64,000 nucleotides of DNA. It comes from Acephala macrosclerotiorum (Eukaryota > Ascomycota > Leotiomycetes > Helotiales > Mollisiaceae). The notes beneath the pieces were generated by a model that searched no databases, was not told the origin of the DNA, and saw only the letters and a program-made list of their open reading frames with translations. The stretch spans positions 1 to 64,000 of the forward strand of contig MU119397.1 of assembly GCA_014904845.1 (NCBI GenBank), in the 5' to 3' direction. A program made the translations under genes and the position numbers. Shown piece after piece: positions 12,492 through 24,079 of this stretch (positions within the stretch are counted from its first letter, which is position 1; every line of letters begins with the position of its first letter).

Positions 12492-15343
12492 CTACCGATC
12501 CTCCAACTCCACAACATACCTCGTGGGTCCGCTCTGGCCCCTAGTTGGCCTCACATCTCTGTCCCGGTCCCGCCCCGCATCTCCGCCAATCCCAATGCGC
12601 CCCCTGCTAACTGTACTAACTCTCTCACTTACCCACCCCACCCCTCTCTTCAACACTCCCCAAAGTCTCTCTTGACTCTCAATCAGGCGTCTATCATCCC
12701 TCGGATTCTCGCTAGCTTCAACCTTGAATTGATATTTCAGACAATCCTTCACCGTAACTAATCCTGCCAACATGCCGTGGTATTCGATGAGGATGACACG
12801 AGGTCCGATTTTGCGGAAGAGCTCCATGACTGTTTCAAGGGGGAGACGAGGATGCACTGTTACGGGAGTGCTGTCTATAAAGCGGCTGAAATCAACGGAG
12901 GAAGATGCTATGCCGTCGAATGTTGTGGGAATGACAGCTGGTGTTGTAGGTTGGGATTGTCTAATTGAAGAGGAGGGGCTGAAATAGCATTTTGCCGTAG
13001 AGGAGATAGAACGATCTCTTTTCACCCGATCGATGGCGTATCTGAGTTCGGTTCGTCCTATGTACCCTACGAGTATTTTCGAGGCACGATCTTCGACGAT
13101 AGGGAAGCCTTGGTATTTATCTTCGGCGAGGAGTTGTTCGAGGTTCTTCATGCTAAGGCCGGTAGTAGGGAGGGCTACGACATCGCCGGTCATGACTTGT
13201 GAGACGGGGATGCCGAATGTGTGGTCTTCTTTATTATCAAGGAATGGGAAGCCACTGAACCAGATCATCCTGTCTGCAATTCCGCCTTTGCCAAAGAGCT
13301 CGCTCACTGCCTTGGTGACGCCGACCACGATCATTGTTGGGAGGATGTATGTAAGAGCTCCGGTCAATTCAAACATTATGACCACGACAGAGACTGTGAT
13401 ATGCATGATACCACTCAATGCCGCTGCCGCCCCCAAGAAGGCATAAGTTCCTGGTGTTATACATGGCACATCTGGCTGACACGCCGAAAAGAATACTGAT
13501 GTAGGATATGCTTCATGTAGGGCTTGTACCAGTATACCAACGGCACGGCCAAATGATGCTCCGATGGCCATAGATGGGACGAAAATTCCAGCTGGAACCT
13601 TGCATCCATAGGATATAATGACCAGGAACACTCTCAGTATTGTCGCTATGGTCAACGAAAAGACCATACTCCATCTGTTCTCTTTGTCGCACAACCCGTT
13701 ATAATCTTCGGCACCCTCACACTCCAAGAACAGAATTTCCATACTTTCCGTCATGTCTATTCTCAAGAACATGTTCGGATAGCATATTATCGCGGTGCCA
13801 GTCGCCAGTAATGTTGCTTCGAGAATTCCATATTTTGTAAGGTATTTCTTCCGAAATGCTTGTGCTCGTAGATTCCATCTGATCACAAATGCACCGTACA
13901 AGCCACCAAATATTCCAATGATGATATAAAAGACGACTTCAAAGAAGTGCCATGATCGATCGTAATGTACCTGGAACATGACCAATTGACCTGTCCGGAA
14001 TGGATTCATAGCTGCCAGTACAGCCGTCGCTACCAGGGCACAGAAATAGCTTCGCCACATAGTTTTCAGAGGAAAGTAAGACGACATCTCCTCGAGTGAG
14101 AATAGCACTCCTCCAATCGGACTGCCAAAAGCGACGGCGACCCCTGCTGCTGCGCAGGCACTTAAAATTTCTCTGGTTTTCGAAGCATTCCGCTTGTACT
14201 TCTCAAATAGCCTCGAGATGACGTTCCCTGTGCAGACGGCGTAATGCACGCTAGGACCTTCTTTGCCAACGGAAAGACCAGAAGCGATGGCCAGAGGCAG
14301 AGCAACAGACTTGATAACTAGGGTCCAGAATCCCAAGAAACCTTTCATAACGAATCCGGCAATGATGCATTTGATTTCAGAGATTCCAGATCCCGCTGCA
14401 TAGGGCGCAAAAGATCTTACCAAACTAGCAGAAGTCAAAGCAAATATTGTCTATACTAGTTAGCGGGGTGGTGGTTACGAGTCGAAAGAGACGTACAGCA
14501 AATAAGATATATAATACATAGTTGACCGGGGCGAATGAACTCCACCGTTGCCAGTCGTCACAGCCTATACACGTCAGCCAGATGAAGCCTGACAGGGCTT
14601 CGGTTCATACCATTGTCTTCACCCCAACAACAGAAGCTCTCGTTCAAATAAAATGCCGTCTTGCAATATCCCAACTTCACATCCGAGAGCCATTCTGTAA
14701 TGATATTGAGGAAAGCAGCGTTGACTCCAATAGCCGCACCTATACAGTATTAGAAATGCCTTTGCGGATGGTTTTCCATAATCACCAATTAATGTGACCA
14801 CTATCCACCCTTGGGCTGCCTCATAGGACTCCCAGAGCTTGTATCTCCATCCTGCCCGTCCTCCTCGTTCGAAGAACCCTGCGGTTTCTTTTCGTCGGAC
14901 CTTCCGTCTCAACTGCTCCTTCGCAGCGTCCTGGACCCAATCTACCAGCAGTTATCAGCATCTTGTTTCGCATCCGGAAGCACTGGTTATTACCTATTGT
15001 TGTGAAGTCCTACGCGCTAGTTAGTATCGACGAAACAAAGCGGAGCTCTGCGGACTGCACATACTTCATATCTCTTGATTTCATCGATCTCCTCCTCTAT
15101 TTGGTGTTCTGCTGCAGTCGGCGCAACCCTAGCCTCGCCCTGCTCAGCATTTGATACTGCGAAGGATAATCGGGAAGCGAATGATGGTCGAGTCTGGTGA
15201 CGCGGAGCTGGCAGTGATATGGACGATGATCGAGAATTCATGGCCTTCTTCGTAGTAAGCGCATTTCTAGAGCTCCTCCGTGGTCCGAAGTGCTCTTGGT
15301 CTGTTGTTCGATATGCCTGTGAGCTTGAAGCCTGGAACAACAT
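12492..15343 (-). CDS. CLC-family chloride channel/exchanger with two CBS domains
   Basis: Six exons on the minus strand: 15,343-15,065; 15,009-14,994; 14,941-14,786; 14,739-14,611; 14,564-14,497; 14,450-12,492. They total 868 residues in one frame. The N-terminal ~130 residues are cytosolic and charged. The membrane domain shows GSGISEIK (~236), GKEGPSVH (~278, with the gating glutamate) and KVPAGIFVPSM (~500). Two CBS domains follow at ~631-690 and ~741-791. This matches yeast Gef1-type endomembrane Cl-/H+ transporters involved in ion and metal homeostasis in Golgi/vacuolar compartments. Exon 2 is only 16 nt, and three introns are each 46 nt. The start ATG has an in-frame stop 27 nt upstream. 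The C-terminal tail is Arg/Gly-rich. Confidence 0.93.
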
Positions 15344-15860
15344 CGCCCTTGCGCCAGAATGCGGCCGCTAGCGTTTCAGGGGTATCTCGTCTTCAGAATT
15401 AGATTTCGAGGCGATTTCTTTCACATATTTCTCTTGTTTTCGAGGACAGCAAAGCCCCCAAGTCGTCTCAAGATTGTCTCTGTTGAGGTTGCGCGCTTTC
15501 CTCGTGCAATAGAAATTTCAATGTTCGAAAGACCGTGGTTGCTTTACAACTTCGGAGTCGTTCGGACAATGGCAATGGCAATATCACAGACACTTGGGAC
15601 GCCATGGAAGTTTGGATGAAATTGAGTGCACACTTTCGCTTCCAATTTCCTATCTTTGTCTGGTTAGTCTCAACGGGATTCACTGGATCAATGTCAAATT
15701 TGGGACGAATCCATCGGGTGTAATCATTGCGTTCTTGGCGAGTTTCTGTTCAAGGCCAGAGATGCGACATCGCCAAGCACAATCATGGAAGAACAACAAT
15801 GTTGAAAGGACGGAGGGGCCTCTATGCCCAGTTTCAAGAAGGAAATAGAACACATCCAGT
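15344..15860. other. Upstream region of the CLC gene
   Basis: Holds the presumed 5' leader and promoter of the minus-strand CLC gene. Small open frames here lack recognisable protein features. Nothing else seen. Confidence 0.5.
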
Positions 15861-15862
15861 GC

Positions 15863-16840
15863 CTATTCGGCGCTTCTTTGCCCTTCTGCTTCTGAGGTCT
15901 GCCCTACGTCGTTTTCACCATCGGCCTTTCCTCGATCGCCTTTATTTGCAAGGCAAGAAACCTGGAATGGGATACTCGCAAGTGCTAGACTTCCTCCCAT
16001 ATACCAGAACCCGCGCCACATCTGCAGAAAAGGTGGTCTAAACCCTCCCTTTTCTTTTCTAATACAGACCGCGTTGGTCTCTCCTTCATCCAGCTCCCAA
16101 GCATCCTTACATTTTTGTGCAACCTTTCCTAAAATTTTGTTGACCATAGTCTTCATATTGCCATCACCTGTTGCTAGCTAGAATTACCAACTCTGCATTT
16201 ATCTTTCTTTCGTCTTCTAAAATCACATTGGGCTTCTTCGAATTCTTTGATACCCTCGGGGCATTGGTTGTATTTATAGTCCGCGTCGGTTGTGGAACCA
16301 TGGGACTGCTCGAGCTGTTAAACTGACTAACATAACCATGAAAGTGCTCTTCTGGGCCGCTCTCGCTGCGCCCGTGTCTAGTGATTAGGAAACCCATCCG
16401 TTATAACAAAGAAAAGTATCAATCTGTGAGTCCCTTGTTCTTCTTCCTGCCAGCTAGCTTACGATATCCTTGCTCTAACAATTTCCCCTGAAGTGTGTTC
16501 AGTCTCGCGATCTAGCCACCCCAGATCACTCGTCTTCCTGTGCTCGCGGTCTCGAGCCGCTTCTCACTAAAAAAGCGCTTATAGAAACTTGTTTCCTTAA
16601 GCCATTTAGCCATAATATTAATCCCACAATTGTCAACAAGCAAGTAGCGCTTCTTGTCCATTATAGTTCGTCTGCTCTTGTGTCCCGTGTTCCATGGTGG
16701 ATCTTTGTCTTCCTCGCCCTCCTTAAGCATCTTCTTAATCCTAATGTCGACCTCTTCACGTGCTAAGTCACATGTAATAAAATGTCGTTTGTTCCAAATC
16801 AGTCCATTCGGGCAGACCGCGCACCTCACCACTTTGAATT
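15863..16840 (-). pseudogene. Degenerate coding debris, possibly mobile-element derived
   Basis: Several minus-strand pieces look protein-like but are broken. One piece (16,832-16,512) starts VRCAVCPNGLIWNKRHFITC, a Cys/His pattern that could be a zinc-knuckle-like end of a retroelement protein. A second (16,397-16,164) reads on into a third (16,156-15,863) after a frameshift near 16,165 (LVIL then ATGDGNMKTMVNKILGK). I do not recognise the family. The debris abuts the truncated end of the monooxygenase pseudogene at about 17,010, so it may be an inserted element; that is inference. Confidence 0.35.
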
Positions 16841-17007
16841 TGATGTGGTAGTAATCAAAATTTCCGTGTTAGCTCCGACAGCTAAGGAAAAACCCGTGGG
16901 CCCCCCTGCTCCATTCCAACTCTCTCCTCAACCCTACTCGCTTGACTACGTACTTAATCCCCAACTCCCTGGATACCCTCGGGGCAGCTGGCGACTTTCT
17001 CATCGAT

Positions 17008-18565
17008 TGACGATCAGCTGACTGCCCCCAACCTCGATATAGTACCTTCCTCTCGTGAAGTATTTACTGTATATATTACGTTTATAAATCCCGAAATCCA
17101 CTTCAAAACCCGCTTTCTCTGGTCCCTCTAGTGTCTCCGTCTCAGCCTCCTCGATGCGCTGAGTGAGTCCGACGTTCAGAGCAAACTTGACAAGGTTCGG
17201 TAAACTCTGCCCGATGAATTTGCGTCTTGAGTTGGTAGCCCTCCTTTCTCCTACATGCCAATGTGTAATATAAAGAGATTTTTATTGGTAGATATGACGT
17301 ATATCCCTCGAAGCATGCTGGCTTTGGCTCCATTCTCGTCGAAGTTCTGTGCGATGTCCGAGTACTGTTCCCCGTCCCTGTTACAAGAATTTTCTTATCC
17401 TTGATAGATTTAGATCTGGAGACATCGCGACGCTGATTGCCATAGTAGATAAATCCTCTGAAGTTTCCTGTCCTCGGAAAGTCGGGATTTTAGGCTCGCC
17501 AGATTGGCCGGTGCAGAGGATGACGTATTTTAGAGACACCGTACGTTTACCTCCGCCTTCCCGCCTGAGAATCACAGTCCAAAGCTTCGAACCATTGTTC
17601 CGTCGATTGGTGATTTTGGTACTCTGTACTGGTCCAGACGTTCGGCTCCATGAGAGACGGATAAGCCTCAAGCCAGTCGGCCAGTTTATCTTTCGCCGTA
17701 TACATTGGCCAAGTCGAGGGAAATGGAAGATACTGTCGGACGTATAGTTGTAGTGTACGGTATTTTGAGTAACCAAAGTTTGGGCGAGTGTGTTAGCGAA
17801 GTAGTACCGATGCTTTGCGGCAGCCAACCCTGTGTCGTTGCTTCCACTTGTCACTAACTCGGGGATTCTTGTCCACAATCGGACATGGCAGTCCAGTTGC
17901 TGAAGTCCCGCGGCCATGGCTAGAACCGATTGGCCTAATAGAGCATTTCAGCAAACATCGAAGCAACACAGAATAGAAGGCATACCGGCTCCGATCAGCT
18001 ATACCGCGGGGCCTGAGCCTTCAAACTCGCTCCGCTTCCAGCGAATTGCTTCCGCCATGAGGTCGAGCGAAACCGACTTGTTCCTTGCAATATCCCGGCT
18101 CTTGCAGCCATGTGGAGTTGGAAAAAGCCTTCCACTGTCCGCCTGAGTCTTGAACAAGGCGCAAGACTCCAGCTCCGGTGCCTGCTGTCTTCTCAAAGTC
18201 GAACATGGGCTGTATCCAAGCCAGGTTAGCAATTGGTGTCTAGAGGCAAGGCAGAAATGCAGCCTCTCGTCGAGTTTCCGGATTGAGAAGCTGAGAGGAG
18301 TGAAGATTCTCTTTAAGCTAAGTTATTATATGTGGGTGACTGTGCATGGTGCGGAAATCGCGAGTCAACGCCAACATATCTCTCCATCAACAATCCCGGT
18401 ACTATACAAGAGTGGTTCGACCTGAGAGACATTATTGGAACAGAGGGCAGCATTGAGCTGCTTGATACATCTCTCCACGACTTCGGCAAGCGTGCTTTTC
18501 AGAGGTTCCCGCAGAGGGACTCGAGGGAGCGTAATGGTATGATGGTCTTCGGCGATTGAGGCCAT
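17008..18565 (-). pseudogene. FMO-type flavin monooxygenase pseudogene, 3' truncated
   Basis: Minus-strand relic of a large fungal flavin monooxygenase. In order, one reads an N-terminal segment from ATG 18,565, then LALTRDFRTMHSH, FDFEKTAGTGAGVLRLVQD, the FAD GxGxxG region as AV-stop-LIGAG (TAG at 17,999-18,001), IVDKNPRVSDKWKQRH, VILCTGQSGEPKIPTFRGQE, the second dinucleotide site KILVTGTGNS, DIAQNFDENGAKASML, and EKAGFEVDFG through RYYIEVGGSQLIVN. These lie in different frames, so there are at least four frameshifts plus stops; a GTATGC...TTAG intron is still visible after the GAG of the first motif. Homology ends at about 17,010, where unrelated debris begins. Function is lost. The intact family oxidises carbonyl or soft-nucleophile substrates with NADPH and FAD. 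Confidence 0.85.
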
Positions 18566-18619
18566 AATGACAAATGATCCAAGACTTGAGCTGTGACCCC
18601 AACTCATAATACAATTCAT

Positions 18620-19655
18620 TTCATAAAAAGTAAAAATACTTTGTCGGATTGAGAGCTAATTATCAGTTCCAAGAGATTTAACGAATAACGTTGAATATAA
18701 CAGCTATGTACCGAATAAATCAACTACAATAATAAGTTAAAAAGAGGGCCAGGACTCACGGGAGTCTTACAAACGGCTCTCGGCCCCCGTATTATTGCAT
18801 TCCCAGCCTCCTTTTCGGCCTGACAACGAACATAACGCTTTTGAAGTTTTATAAATACCGCGAGCACGAGACTTCAGCTTGAGATTGCAAACATATACCA
18901 AAGACAAAAGATAATTACTTTTAAACTTTTTAAATAAATAATTGTCTTGGTTTCTGGCCCTCATTTCATCTCATAATTTGCGTTCATGAAAAAGGAATGT
19001 ATTCGTAAACTACCATACAATTCATGAATTGGGGGCCACGGCGCCGAGGTCAGTGTCGAGCAGAGCTTGGCTTGAAGAGGGTGTCTTCCATCCGCTTGAA
19101 TGCATTGTAGCAAGCTCGGAAATCTTATCGCCGATCTCAGGACTGGAAAAGGGGCAAATACAGGCGTGGCATGAAATTTGGAGAAGAAAGGTTGGCGATC
19201 GCAAGGCGCGAGATACGACGGGCTCTCTTTCATCGGCAACGGTCACCTTCGGCTTAGTTGCCCCCAGAGTTGTTCCTCAAAAGTTGGGGTAAACATTAGC
19301 TTTCGGAGCAGAGTGGCCCGTTGGTGGGTGGCTCCCCCTCTTTTCAAGGTTCGGAAGGCGTAGGACATCCTCGCAAGTGTGCCAAATGTGCATCTTCACG
19401 CCTTCCTCGCCATATCTGATGGCCCAGTCCAGTTATCCTCTTTCCTACCTAAATGCTTGAGTATGCTGGCAACTCGGTGCGGGCTTTGTTCGTCAGGCGT
19501 TCGCACGTCAATAGGTAAGGGTGTCCAGTCACGGGCAAGTACTTTTCTAGACTCGTGGGTATTGAGCGCCCTTTGACCCCTTCACAGAGATCCTCTCTAA
19601 ATCTGTCAAAACTTTGAATGCTCATTCCTGGCATTTCGTCGCAGGGTCTCGCTCG
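18620..19655. other. Intergenic, no gene recognised
   Basis: Moderately AT-rich near 18,620-18,960, then mixed composition. Short open frames on both strands at 18,960-19,300 have no recognisable motif. Presumably eroded sequence plus the promoter of the polyol dehydrogenase. Confidence 0.5.
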
Positions 19656-19673
19656 CCAATTGGATATATAATA
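19656..19673 (+). promoter_or_regulatory. CCAAT and TATA boxes of the polyol dehydrogenase
   Basis: CCAAT (19,656-19,660) is followed directly by atatataata (19,664-19,673), about 50 nt before the start codon at 19,723. Spacing and strand fit a core promoter for the next gene. Confidence 0.5.
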
Positions 19674-19722
19674 GAACCATTTCCTCGTACATTGCAATTA
19701 TTCCAGCTACGCATATTTCAAA

Positions 19723-20852
19723 ATGGCAAATGAACTTGTCAATCCATCATGCTTTCTGTACGGGCCAGGAGAAGTGAAGTTCGAAGATAGTCCTTACCCA
19801 GAAATCGAGGATCCTCGCGACGTCGTTCTTCGCATAGCTTATGTCGGAGTGTGCGGCAGTGATGTGAGTTCATCAAATCCTCATCTCCTTGGATTATACT
19901 AACACGATCTCAGATTCATTTCTGGAGCCATGGAGGAGTGATCGACAAGGTTAGCCACTCGAATCCGCTCATTATGGGACACGAAGCTTCCGGCATTGTC
20001 CACGAACTTGGTTCGGCCGTGACCACCCTCAAACTCGGTGACAGAGTCGCAATCGAGCCTGGACAACCTTGTCGCCGTTGCAAAAACTGTAAGGCAGGTC
20101 GATACAACCTATGTCCTACCATGAGGTTCGCAGCCGATCCACCATACTCCCATGGAGCACTGAGAAGATACTTCAAGATGCCTGAAGATTTCTGTTACAA
20201 GCTACCGGATTTCATGGGCCTAGACGAAGGCGTGCTTGTCGAACCTCTAGCCGTTGCGGTGCATGTCGCTCGTCTAGCCAGTATAAAAGCTGGTCAAGAT
20301 GTTGTGGTATTTGGAGCTGGAACCGTTGGGTTGCTCTGTGCCGCCGTTGCAAAGGCCATGGGGGCCAAGAAGATCGTTTCTGTGGATGTGAATGGGTCTC
20401 GGCTCAAGTTCGCAAAGAAGTTTGCAGCGACTGGAACTTTCCTGCCTTCCCATGAAGATTCGGCCCAAGATTCGGCTCGGAAGATCATCGAGGAGAATGG
20501 ATTGGACGAGGGAGCTGATGCGATTTTCGAAGCTACCGGAGTTGAGATTTGTATCGATACTGGAATCTGCACGGCAAAGCGTGGTGGTACTTTCATCCAA
20601 GCAGGACTTGGGAAGAAGAAGGTGCAGTTCCCTATCGTGACACTGTCCAAAAAAGAGATCACTGTGAAAGGCTGTTTTCGGTATAGTGCTGGAGATTATG
20701 AGCTGGCGATGCATTTCTTGGAGACGGGAAAGATATCTGTGAAAGAGCTGATCAGTAGCGAGGAGCCTTTTGAGCGAGCTACATTTGCTTGGGAAAAAAC
20801 AAAACGCGGGGAAGGGATCAAGAATTTGATACGCGGACCACAGCAAGTTTGA
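19723..20852 (+). CDS. Zinc-dependent NAD polyol dehydrogenase (xylitol/sorbitol type)
   Basis: Exons 19,723-19,863 and 19,914-20,852, joined across a 50-nt GTGAGT...CAG intron with a CTAAC branch point. The protein is 359 residues, normal for medium-chain dehydrogenases. Catalytic zinc ligands fit C44 (VCGSD), H70-E71 (GHEASG) and the VEPLAV glutamate. The structural zinc cysteines C100, C103, C106 and C114 are all present. A GAGTVGLL Rossmann motif is followed by SVDVNGSRL, whose Asp at the end of the second strand favours NAD over NADP. The family oxidises xylitol, sorbitol or related polyols to ketoses in the cytosol; which one cannot be told here. It lies upstream of an SDR relic of a related pathway on the same strand. 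Confidence 0.92.
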
Positions 20853-21076
20853 TGTGAGGCGAAATGTCAAGGCTTCTATTTTCGTATTACGACCATAGTA
20901 TATAGACCAATGTAGCGTCTCACGGTTATCTCCTATCCTGCAGACAAGGTTCAGGGTGCGTCGCGGGAGATCGTCAAGCGATTAGCAGGCTCCTCCCACG
21001 GCGAGACATCTAGTCTTGACTTTGGCTTACAGTATTTAATTTCCCACTAGGCCTCGAATGTTGTGAAATATCATAG

Positions 21077-22124
21077 ATGATGGATTCTACAATTTATTAC
21101 ATCCCTACCAAGCAGCTGTTCACTCTTCAAGAACGCACCGTCCTAGGTCACCGTTTACCCCGCTATCCCGCTACCCCGCCATCTCACAAGCTAACACTCA
21201 GCAGTGACCGGTGGTCTTGGTGGAGTCGGTTCTCCCGTTATATACTCAATCCTAGAGTCAGGAGGAGATGTGATATGCCTCGACCTTCCTGCAGACCCTC
21301 GAGATCTCGGTAATCTCAACTTCGTTTCCCAATATATACATTTAAAGCTAATCGCGTGCAATAGCCCGATTCCACGACACAGCAAGCAAGCATGGGACTC
21401 GGCTCTTCTACTACTCCCTCAACGTCACCGATGAGCATCGGGTCTCGAAGGTAGTTCGACGAAGCGGTTTCGAAACTTCGGTATCCACTCAGAGGAGTTG
21501 TGACTGCAGCAGGGACATCGGGGGAGATCGATGCTGTTGATTATCCTGCTGATGCATTTCGAAGGTTGCTTGGTGTTAATGTCATGGGTACATTTCTGGT
21601 AGTTCAGGCTGCTGTGAAGGTAATGCAAGCACAGAAGGTTGGGGGCAGTGTGGTATTGATTGCTAGTATGAGCGGAAGTGTTGCGAATAAGGTAAGCTTG
21701 ATTATCTCGTTAGCTCTCCCTTATTTCGCTCTAGAGAATGTCTGCTCGGAACATTTAGCAACTGCCACATGAACAGAATAGCTGATAAACCCTAGGGAGT
21801 CAACATATCGGCATACAACTCTTCGAAATCCGCCATTCTGCAGATGGCTCGCTCGCTCGCTCGCTCGCAATGGAATGGGGCAATTCTCCAAACCATCCTC
21901 CTATTCGCGTCAACTCATTGAGTCCAGGCTACACCTTTACTCGACTCAGTGAAGTTGATACATCAAATGAAGAAACTAGGAAGATATGGACCGAGGGCAA
22001 TATGTTAGCTAGGATAAGTCACCTGGAGGAGTATCGAGCGCCAATTTTGTTCCTGTTGGGAGATGGAAGTAGCTTTATGACTGGTGTTGACTTGCGAGTG
22101 GATGGAGGTCATTGTGCTTGGTAA
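21077..22124 (+). pseudogene. Short-chain dehydrogenase (SDR, polyol type) pseudogene
   Basis: The reading starts at an ATG at 21,077-21,082 and uses introns 21,147-21,204, 21,310-21,364 and one from 21,692 to about 21,795. It carries the cofactor motif VTGGLGGVGS, NVMGTF, the catalytic serine region VLIASMSGS, YNSSKSA (Tyr and Lys of the active site), and the C-terminal end SSFMTGVDLRVDGG. Two frame breaks are visible: one extra base near 21,460, between SLNVTDEHRVSKVVR and EAVSKLRYPLRGVV, and an expanded GCTC tetranucleotide run at 21,846-21,868 between ILQMARSLA and EWGNSP. Intact relatives are mannitol/arabinitol-type reductases. Unless either break is a sequencing error, the gene is dead. 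Confidence 0.8.
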
Positions 22125-23457
22125 GAGGTGGGGGGTTTATATTTGAGGGAAGGCTTGGCCTCGAGTCTCTTCATTTGTCGAAGCTTCTGCTCGTGCGGGT
22201 TTCCTCTCGCTTAAAATAGGGGAAGTCACAACGTTGCTTGGACTATGGCCAACTTACCAACTAGGTGCCAGAATTCTGCCTTGGAATATGGCCAGGTACG
22301 CAATAATTAAACACGGAGAGATGCACTTTCTCGCTACAATACGAATGCTATCATCTGATGCCGTTATAAGCTTAGCAAGTCCCCGAGATTTAGAGGAAAT
22401 TAGCAATGTGTCCTACCCGAGCGAGACAAAGTATCGTAAAAATTTAAGTCTCATAGAACATAAGGCGTTTTTTAAATATTCGACTTGGTATAAACGAGAA
22501 GATAGAATCTTCTTACACCCTTCACATCGCCCAATAACCAGGAGCCCATACCCCAAAATATCGCTAGCAATTTTAGGCGTGTGAGAGTATCGCAGCTGTT
22601 CGGGTAGACGTCAAGAACACAACCGCTGACCATGAAAGGGGGAAAGAATGATACCTGAACAAAGATATGATCTCGAGGTTAAAACCTACACTCGACCAGC
22701 TCCAACTGCCTCATCGGAGGTGTCTGAATCACCGCAGAGGACCATGAAAAATTATCAAAACAGCAGAATGAATCTACGCGAGGGGCTTGCCCAGAAAGTC
22801 CCGACCAAATGTCGAAATCCCGCTATATTCCTCCTAGTGGTCTAGAGTATGCTCGAACAACTGGCAAGGAAAGGAGGAGCACACTTGACGAGTTTCGACC
22901 GTTATACCCAAGATGCTCGCCTGATATTTTCAATTGTTGTTTAGGGCTAGTCGCTCCAACTTGCCCCTAAGAATCTCCCAGGGCTCAAGGGAAGAAAGGA
23001 GGAATTTCTTCCGGGGCCAACTTGGACCCCAGTCATCGATGTTGCAGGCGAAGCCGCTCCGCGGAACAGTGATGGAGTTTAGAAAAAGGGACGCTAAGAG
23101 ATCCCAATAGACTCGCAGGTCCAGCAATCGAGTGGAGACGTCTGGTCAACGTTCTTTGTGATAGAAGAGGGTTGCTGGATCAAAATATGCAGGAGGAGGT
23201 GGTTACTTTTAGTCATCCGAATCGGCCCCTCGGACAAGCCGACTTTACTCCTCAACAACCGGCCCGACATGCTTGACGAAAGCAGGAACTCCGTTCCATT
23301 CTTCTGATACTCTTGTCTATCAGTATCTTGCCACACCCAAAACGCCAATATCAATGCCGTTTCCTAGAACACCTTTCCGTGTCTTGTCGTGCCTAGAACG
23401 CCATTCTTTTCCAGCGAAATACCAAATTGATCGCATGTAGTAAAACCAAGGTTTATT
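22125..23457. other. Intergenic, no gene recognised
   Basis: Contains open frames on both strands (for example 22,234-22,584 plus and 23,094-23,354 minus) without motifs, start context or compositional support. I see no RNA gene or element here. Confidence 0.5.
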
Positions 23458-24009
23458 TCAAACAAACATCTCTTCCTCGCTCGTCTCCGTCACACTCGTA
23501 TCGCTCTCGAGGCCGCTCTTCCTCTCTTCTAAGTCGCTCTCCTCGACTAGTTCGTCTCCTCGGCGCGTGAGGCCGGTCAAAGGATGTTCTTGTCCATCGC
23601 CAGAAGAGCCTGCAGGATCAGAATCGCCTGCTCCGTCTAATCCCAGCGCCTTTCGCTCAATGGCAAGCTTATCCAGTTTCTCCTTGTTGCCTCTCTCCCT
23701 CTCGAGCCTTGCTGCTGCCTTAGCCTCCCTCCGCCGATCTCTGTTGTCCTGTACTCGTCCAATAGCAAGCATTTGAAGCACAACCATGACTCCAGTATAT
23801 CCCCAGCACAATCGGTCGTCGGCATGTACGTCGAAATAAAGAGTCGATCCTGGTAGCGGGCCAACACTTTCCATAATAGGATGCGGAGAGTGGGAGACGG
23901 CCGTGGGAGGCGGGCAAATATGCGATACGAAGGTATTAATAAGATGGAGGACGAAAGCTGGGTTTAGCAAGATAGCTGGCAGCAGATAGTTTGAGCTGAA
24001 AATCGGCAT
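23458..24009 (-). CDS. Small two-pass membrane protein of unknown function
   Basis: A 183-residue ORF read from the first true ATG (24,009, MPIFSSNYLLPAILL); an upstream in-frame GTG is ignored. Two hydrophobic segments are seen, LLPAILLNPAFVLHLINTF near residue 8 and LCWGYTGVMVVLQMLAIG near residue 73, separated by a His/Pro-rich loop. They are followed by a highly charged, probably helical tail rich in Arg/Lys/Glu (REAKAAARLERERGNKEKL) and an acidic Ser/Glu-rich C-terminus. The composition and uninterrupted frame support a real gene, and it looks like a conserved fungal membrane protein, but I cannot assign a function or a known family name. Confidence 0.65.
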   Translation of the reverse strand: MPIFSSNYLLPAILLNPAFVLHLINTFVSHICPPPTAVSHSPHPIMESVGPLPGSTLYFDVHADDRLCWGYTGVMVVLQMLAIGRVQDNRDRRREAKAAARLERERGNKEKLDKLAIERKALGLDGAGDSDPAGSSGDGQEHPLTGLTRRGDELVEESDLEERKSGLESDTSVTETSEEEMFV

Positions 24010-24079
24010 CTTGGCTGGAGTGAGAGATTTCTGTTGCGTGTTAGGAAGAATTCTAGTGCAAAGAAGGATGATGCGCACA

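Noticed and set aside
16512..16832. Calling the Cys/His-containing fragment a reverse transcriptase end.
   Set aside because: Only a loose Cys/His pattern is visible; no catalytic YxDD or endonuclease motif is found nearby, so it is left as unassigned debris.
19262..19268. CreA-like CCCCAG site upstream of the polyol dehydrogenase.
   Set aside because: A 6-bp degenerate motif occurring once is not evidence of carbon catabolite control.
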